Assembly: GCF_048564905.1 (NCBI RefSeq)
Contig: NC_132995.1
Location: 66,642,639 to 66,706,638, forward strand
DNA from: Vicugna pacos
Taxonomy: Eukaryota; Chordata; Mammalia; Artiodactyla; Camelidae
Length of the DNA: 64,000 nt
Direction: 5' to 3'
Shown here: in pieces, positions 59,019 to 64,000 of the stretch
Layout of the letters: every line of letters starts with the position of its first letter
Numbering within the stretch: position 1 is the first letter of the stretch
Notes under the pieces: generated by a model
Told to the model about the DNA's origin: nothing
Seen by the model: the letters and a program-made list of their open reading frames with translations, nothing else
Databases searched by the model: none
Program-made: the position numbers and the translations under genes

Positions 59019-61014
59019 AATAGTCAGGAAGCAACAGGAAAGCCATGGGAGGCATACATGGGGACAAGAGAGGAATCAAAGGGAATTCATTACGCTGTAA
59101 TTTTAATATTCTGTTTGCAGCAAATAACATGGATGCAAAATATCAGTTATATCACAGTATGCTCACAAAAGTTCAATTATTCAATGTCAAGTTTGCTCTA
59201 GTAGTTACCTACATTTATATGTGACACATGAAAAAATATATATATATACACATAAATATTTAGTTATGAGTGGCCATAAGGCTTACACTGAGATCCACTC
59301 AAAATAGAAATATTACACTGATGCTTTATTTTCCTTACTTATAAGGCAAACTCTCTAATTGATGAGTCATAATCTGCTGGAATTCTCAGACTATTATGAT
59401 CCAAGAAAGTTTTCTGGAGCTATGTGTTTGGATACTTGCATTGCCAGCATTCACAGCTCCTGTTACAGCTGGTGTATCCCAGCTCTCCCAGACACTCTGT
59501 CAAAATAATGAGATAGTGGAAATGTAGAGTGTACATCTCAGTGTTCAAAACCCAGTTCTGGCACTTGAGCTCTGCATGTGTCACAGAGAGAATATATCTA
59601 TAGAATGATTTTTATTTGACAGGAATCTCCCACTTGCTTACCCATCATAACTTCAGAAGTACAAGTTCACTCTAATGATAAATTTTAAACTTCTACATCA
59701 AATAATACAATTTAGGATTATTCTAATGTGGGCTCTAAGTAAATGTCCACAATTTACCAAGACATAGAGGAAAATTTTTTGTCATTACTGCACTTTTGGG
59801 GAGTTATTACAAATCATAATACTAGAGGCCAAATGATTTTTACTACCTCAGATTCTCATTCTCAGGAGACACATTTCCATATAATCCAAAAATATTAATA
59901 GTTATTTTTATGTTAAAGAGCACATAACATTTCTTTTAATAAACAAAATTTTCTCTCTCTTTACTCCTTTCCCAAAAATTCTTGATAAAAAACTGCATAG
60001 TCTATAATATTTCCCTTCTTCTACAAGAATTGAAAATGCCCACCATGTTGGCGTTCATTATTTCTGCACCTGTTCTAAACCCCTTCTATTTCTTTCACAA
60101 TTTTCTTCCAACAAATTATTTCATTCTCATATCTTTATGACCTACAGAAGTACTTACCTACAAACCCCAAATATTCTCCAGTAGGTCCTTCAAAACTAGT
60201 TAAAGTCTCCCCAGATTTCTTGAGTCAGGAATCTACCTACTCTTGGTCTACATTTGCTCACTACTCTCAAAACTTTCTCTTTAAATTATGGATTATTTTC
60301 CTAGTACTTTGACTGCTTTCTTGATAGAGACCCTGTAACATCCAACATTTTAAAAGATTTTTCACACTTTTTAGCTTTTCCATGATATTGAATAACACTG
60401 CAGCACATCCCAGTCTTTTGAAAATTATATTTATTTTGCCCTTCTATTCTTCCGTACACTATGTTGATACGTCAGTCTTTTAGGTAGATTCCTCTTTATT
60501 TACTGTTAAAGGATTAGGTCATTGTGCTGTCACTACAGCTCTGACAACTGAAATGAGTCAGCTTATGTACATGGTGTGCTATGCATCATGCTTTAGTAAA
60601 AAAAAAAAATCTAATCATGGGCCATTTATGCTACTCCCAAGTCTTTCCAGATGACTTTCATTCATCTACTCTAATCACTGCAACAGGTTTTGCCTCCCTA
60701 TTTCTTCCATGCTCTGGTACTCTGGCTCACCAGCTACATTTGAAGCCAAATTGTGTATATGATTTTCTTTAGGTTACCAACCTGGTATTCTCACTTAACC
60801 TTTGGTTTATATTTCCTCAAGCTTTGGTTTACACCCAGATCCAGGCAAGCCAGCCTTCTTAGAGAGACTTGGTTTCAAAGACCAACAAAGTAAGGCATCA
60901 CCAGAAAAGTGATTTTTACCTGTCCTAAATGAAGGCCACAAAATATCTACACTTGTTTTAATATTTACTAATATGAGGCCTTAAAAGAGTTCTATAATAT
61001 GTCTGATGAGTCAG
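59019..61014. other. Unassigned A+T-rich DNA
   Basis: No gene or nameable repeat. A (TA)n lies at about 59235-59250. From 60000 to 60860 the plus strand is pyrimidine-rich. Confidence 0.45.
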
Positions 61015-61620
61015 TTGCTAATCTTGTGGTTTGCTGCACATAATGAACTGTTTTGCTCATTGCTTTTAAGATTTTCTCTTTGTCTTTCAACCGTTTGTGC
61101 TGTCTAGTTGTGAACTCTTGTTCATTTTCTGTAGTGTTTGTTGAATTTAGGTGTGCAGATTAATGTTTTCTTTGAATTTAGAACATTTTCAGTCATTATA
61201 TTTTCTGATATTTTTCTGTATTTCTTTCTCTCTTCTAGTCTACCACAGTTCTATGAGAAACTATCTTAATTCTGTTTGTCAGATTGGATCATCTCTTTCG
61301 GCCTACTTTCAACCTTACTAATTGCTCCTTCTGCCACCTCCAATATGTTACTGAGCTCCAATAGTGAGTTTTTAATTTTAGTTATTGACCTTTTCAATTT
61401 TAAAATTTTCATTTGTTTTCTCTTAATGTAATTTTCCTATGTTGCTGATATTAATTTCTCAAATCACTGTCATCATACTTTAAATCTTAAACATGGTTTT
61501 CTTTTAACATATTTGTAATACTTTGTAATATACTAGTACTATAGTACTCATATTCTGAGAACATATTTATAATAGAAGCTTTGATTTTCTTCTAAATCCA
61601 ACAGCTGGGCTCCCTCTGAA
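61015..61620 (-). mobile_element. Ancient LINE-1 (L1M-type) fragment, minus strand
   Basis: The plus strand reads 'tgctcattgcttttaagatt', 'gtgcagattaatgttttctt', 'tttcagtcattatattttct', 'cagattggatcatctctttc', 'ttttagttattgaccttttc' and 'tttataatagaagctttgat', ending with 'aaatccaacagctgggctcc'. These keep the order of a known old antisense L1M segment ('gtgtagattaatgtttttca', 'tttcagccattatttcttca', 'cagactggatcatttcaatt', 'tttataatagctgctttgaa', 'aagtccaacatctggg'). Confidence 0.7.
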
Positions 61621-64000
61621 TAGTTTCTCAAAACAAACAGATGTTTACTAAAAAGTGATTATTAAAAAGAGATGACTAAATGAGCATAAAGTCATCTATT
61701 TCAAGGACTGAGATATAGGAGTAGTGTGTTTGTGGAAAACTTTCTTTTTGATATCATTTCAGAAATTTTCTCAGCACATTTTGTGTAGTCTTTTTGTGTG
61801 TGTGTACCATTAAAAGAAAGAATTATTGGAAAAAGAAAATAATCTCCTGTAATCTTCAACAATCTTCACAAAACTGTTCCTACGACTTCCTCTACTCTTT
61901 TGCTAATAATGCTATGTTTAAATATGACACTGATTTATATATATCCACAGTTTTCAAATACCTTAGTTTGGATCAAGCAGACATATCACTGAAGGTAAGA
62001 TACAAACTGAAAAAGTATAAAATGTATGAAGTGTAGATATATGAAATCTTAATATACATCAAATAATTATGTACAAGAATTTTTAAAAATTTACCTTATC
62101 TGACACCATCTCCATAATTCAGGAAGCCAACACTTTTCAACAGAGCTTCATTATATGCTGATGAGAAGCTTTACATTCTATCCTTTGGTCCAATGTATAC
62201 CTTCAGGCACAAAAGTTACAAAATCTGTTCTTAAAATCATTTCTCCCCACCAAGGCCAAAGCTTTCATATGTACCTTAGTTCATCTATTCTTTATGATAA
62301 ATACTTTTCTATGAATTTATTCATCAATTAATTTCTGACGGGTAGTTAAAATAAATTTTTTCCCACTGAATCCAAGCAGTAGGCATATTCAAATTAAAAC
62401 CATTATGTAAGTCTTATCATATTTTAATATTTCACAATGTTTCTTTACCTCAATTTGTAGGTTAATAGTACTACGGTATATTACCTCAATTTAAAACTGT
62501 GAGCATTTTTGATGTATCTTTTACCAATATCTGTAAATTGAGCTACAAGAGTAGAGAGGATGGGATAAGTTTCTGAGCACTGTGGAACTCGGTGGCTATA
62601 ATGAGTATTTACTATATTTGCATGTCATATTTAATTTAAGAGACAACCTTGATTCTTCTATTAACGTTTTGCATAATTCTTTCCAAGAATTATTTGCATC
62701 AACATGTATGCATGCATGCATGTGTACATATACATATGTTTATGTACATGTGTGTTTATGCTTATATACATAGATTTATATTCATGTAATTAAGAAAAAG
62801 CAGACTTATATATAGGTTTGTACTTTTAAATTTCATCTGATTTACATCGTTAACATTTCACTTATCACTATTAACCAAAATTTGATTCTTACTTAGTATG
62901 TAATTGCTCATACATACAACACTTTAGTCAAACATTTCTGTATTATTGACTATTAGTTTTTTCCTCCAGAATTTTCATTCTCATAAATAACACTCTGAAG
63001 AACAACCCTGAAAACAAACCTAAGCTTGTATGTATTAATTATTTCTGGGAATTACTTAATTATTTCTAGGGAAAAGTCTTGATTGGGTAGGTAAAATAAA
63101 TTATTTGAAAGCTAAATAAAGTTATGAAAGCTAGAATTATTAAAAATAAATTCTAATATATAATTCAAATTTCGTCAGGTAATATTTTATACTGCCAGTG
63201 AAATATTATGTATGGATTCTTATCCTCTCCTCATTTTATAAGGTGTTTAGTTTTTACATAATAAAAAAATAAAAACTAAAACAAAATATTTTTTACATAA
63301 AAATAAAAACAATAAAACAAGTCTACACTCTTTAGACTTGTATTAACTCTTGCTTTCTCAAATTAATTTTGTATTCTCAATGAAAAGCGTGATCCCAAGA
63401 GGTAAAAAGTAAAAACTTAAATCTCAGATCATTAATATTGCTTTTCAAAAAGCATTTAAAACTCTCTGCTGTTTGCATTTATATTAGGAAACATCCTTCT
63501 TAAATGTCAGAGAGCATGATTTCCAAATTCATTTATTTAAGCATTCTTATTAATAGTTCTGGTATTATTTTAATAAAACATAACTAATCAAGATATTTTA
63601 TATTTCATCTGAATATTGTAGGTAAATCAGAATATATTAATCATTTACATGCAATCAGAATATTAGAATTTTTAGAGCTACAAAACTGCTGATTTATTGA
63701 GATATGTCAGCCACCAAAAGTAGCACGTAATGAGATGAGAACAAATAATTTATGCTGGGTAAATTCTAATCATATTTCTTAAAAAATTATTGTGTAGGAA
63801 AATGAACATGCACAACTATGGTTGAACTAATCTCTTTAACTAGAACAGTCCTGGATGTATTTAAAATATTAAGATTTCATTTAAAATAGTATTCATAGTC
63901 TTTCTTTCAAAAAATACATTTTAACTATTTTGGTCTCATTGCCAAGGGAAAACAAGAGGAACTCATAAACGGAGATTATTTTAATTATTATTTTATTTTC
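61621..64000. other. Unassigned A+T-rich DNA to the right edge
   Basis: No gene or nameable repeat. A (CATG/TGCA)-like simple repeat lies at about 62705-62760. An A-rich cryptic repeat of 'aaaataaaaac' units lies at about 63260-63320. Confidence 0.45.

Noticed and set aside
1-64000. CRISPR array, tRNA, rRNA or snRNA genes
   Set aside because: No regularly spaced repeats were seen. No U6, 5S, 7SK or Y RNA landmark sequences and no tRNA cloverleaf with A and B boxes stood out on either strand when read by eye.

Overview
This window looks like an A+T-rich, gene-poor stretch of a placental mammal's nuclear genome. I find no host protein-coding gene, RNA gene, CRISPR array or bacterial-type feature that the sequence supports. 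The ORFs are short, lack coherent domains, and mostly lie inside repeats or in low-complexity DNA. Recognisable sequence is almost all fossil transposable elements: LINE-1 of several ages, MIR and L2 relics, and a few broken endogenous retrovirus (ERV) and LTR pieces. The younger L1 3' ends carry the phrases 'gatatcactcatatgtgg', 'tatagcacagggaa' and 'gtacaccagaaattga'. I associate these with cetartiodactyl L1s, perhaps camelid, but this is recall and not a search. I saw no copy of a young lineage SINE (pig PRE-1, ruminant Bov-tA, cetacean CHR or camelid vicSINE consensus).

Layout: 1-1523 is an L1 3' half, followed by an older L1 scrap. A minus-strand LTR-like block lies at about 3740-4290 and an ancient antisense L1 at 5640-6690. 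A solo-LTR-like element sits at about 7855-8293. L2/MIR pieces follow near 9.9-10.2 kb. From 11.27 to 12.70 kb an antisense L1, a broken ERV pol relic and an LTR tail abut one another. A MaLR-type LTR piece is at 13.8 kb. A broken ERV-L-like relic spans about 18.0-19.7 kb. A 125-bp inverted duplication with an 875-bp spacer, partly GC-rich, lies at 21.53-22.65 kb. L1 copies or fragments follow at 23.9, 25.1, 27.5, 30.0, 35.0, 43.0, 44.3, 48.1, 49.98, 51.8, 54.2, 55.8, 58.6 and 61.0 kb. A MaLR-type LTR is at 40.96-41.51 kb. MIRs are scattered throughout, with the clearest at 28.7, 33.7, 45.8, 53.9 and 55.5 kb.

The most informative structures are mechanistic rather than genic. The L1 at 35015-36506 is a near-textbook 5' inversion (twin-priming) insertion, with an 11-bp target-site duplication and the inversion breakpoint readable near 35655. 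A second, very short 5' inversion at 23888-23969 leaves a 31-bp-arm hairpin. The inverted duplication at 21.53-22.65 kb is not explained by any family I recognise and is the best candidate for something undescribed. I found no convincing new gene system, and the repeat family names below come from recall of consensus sequences rather than from alignments.
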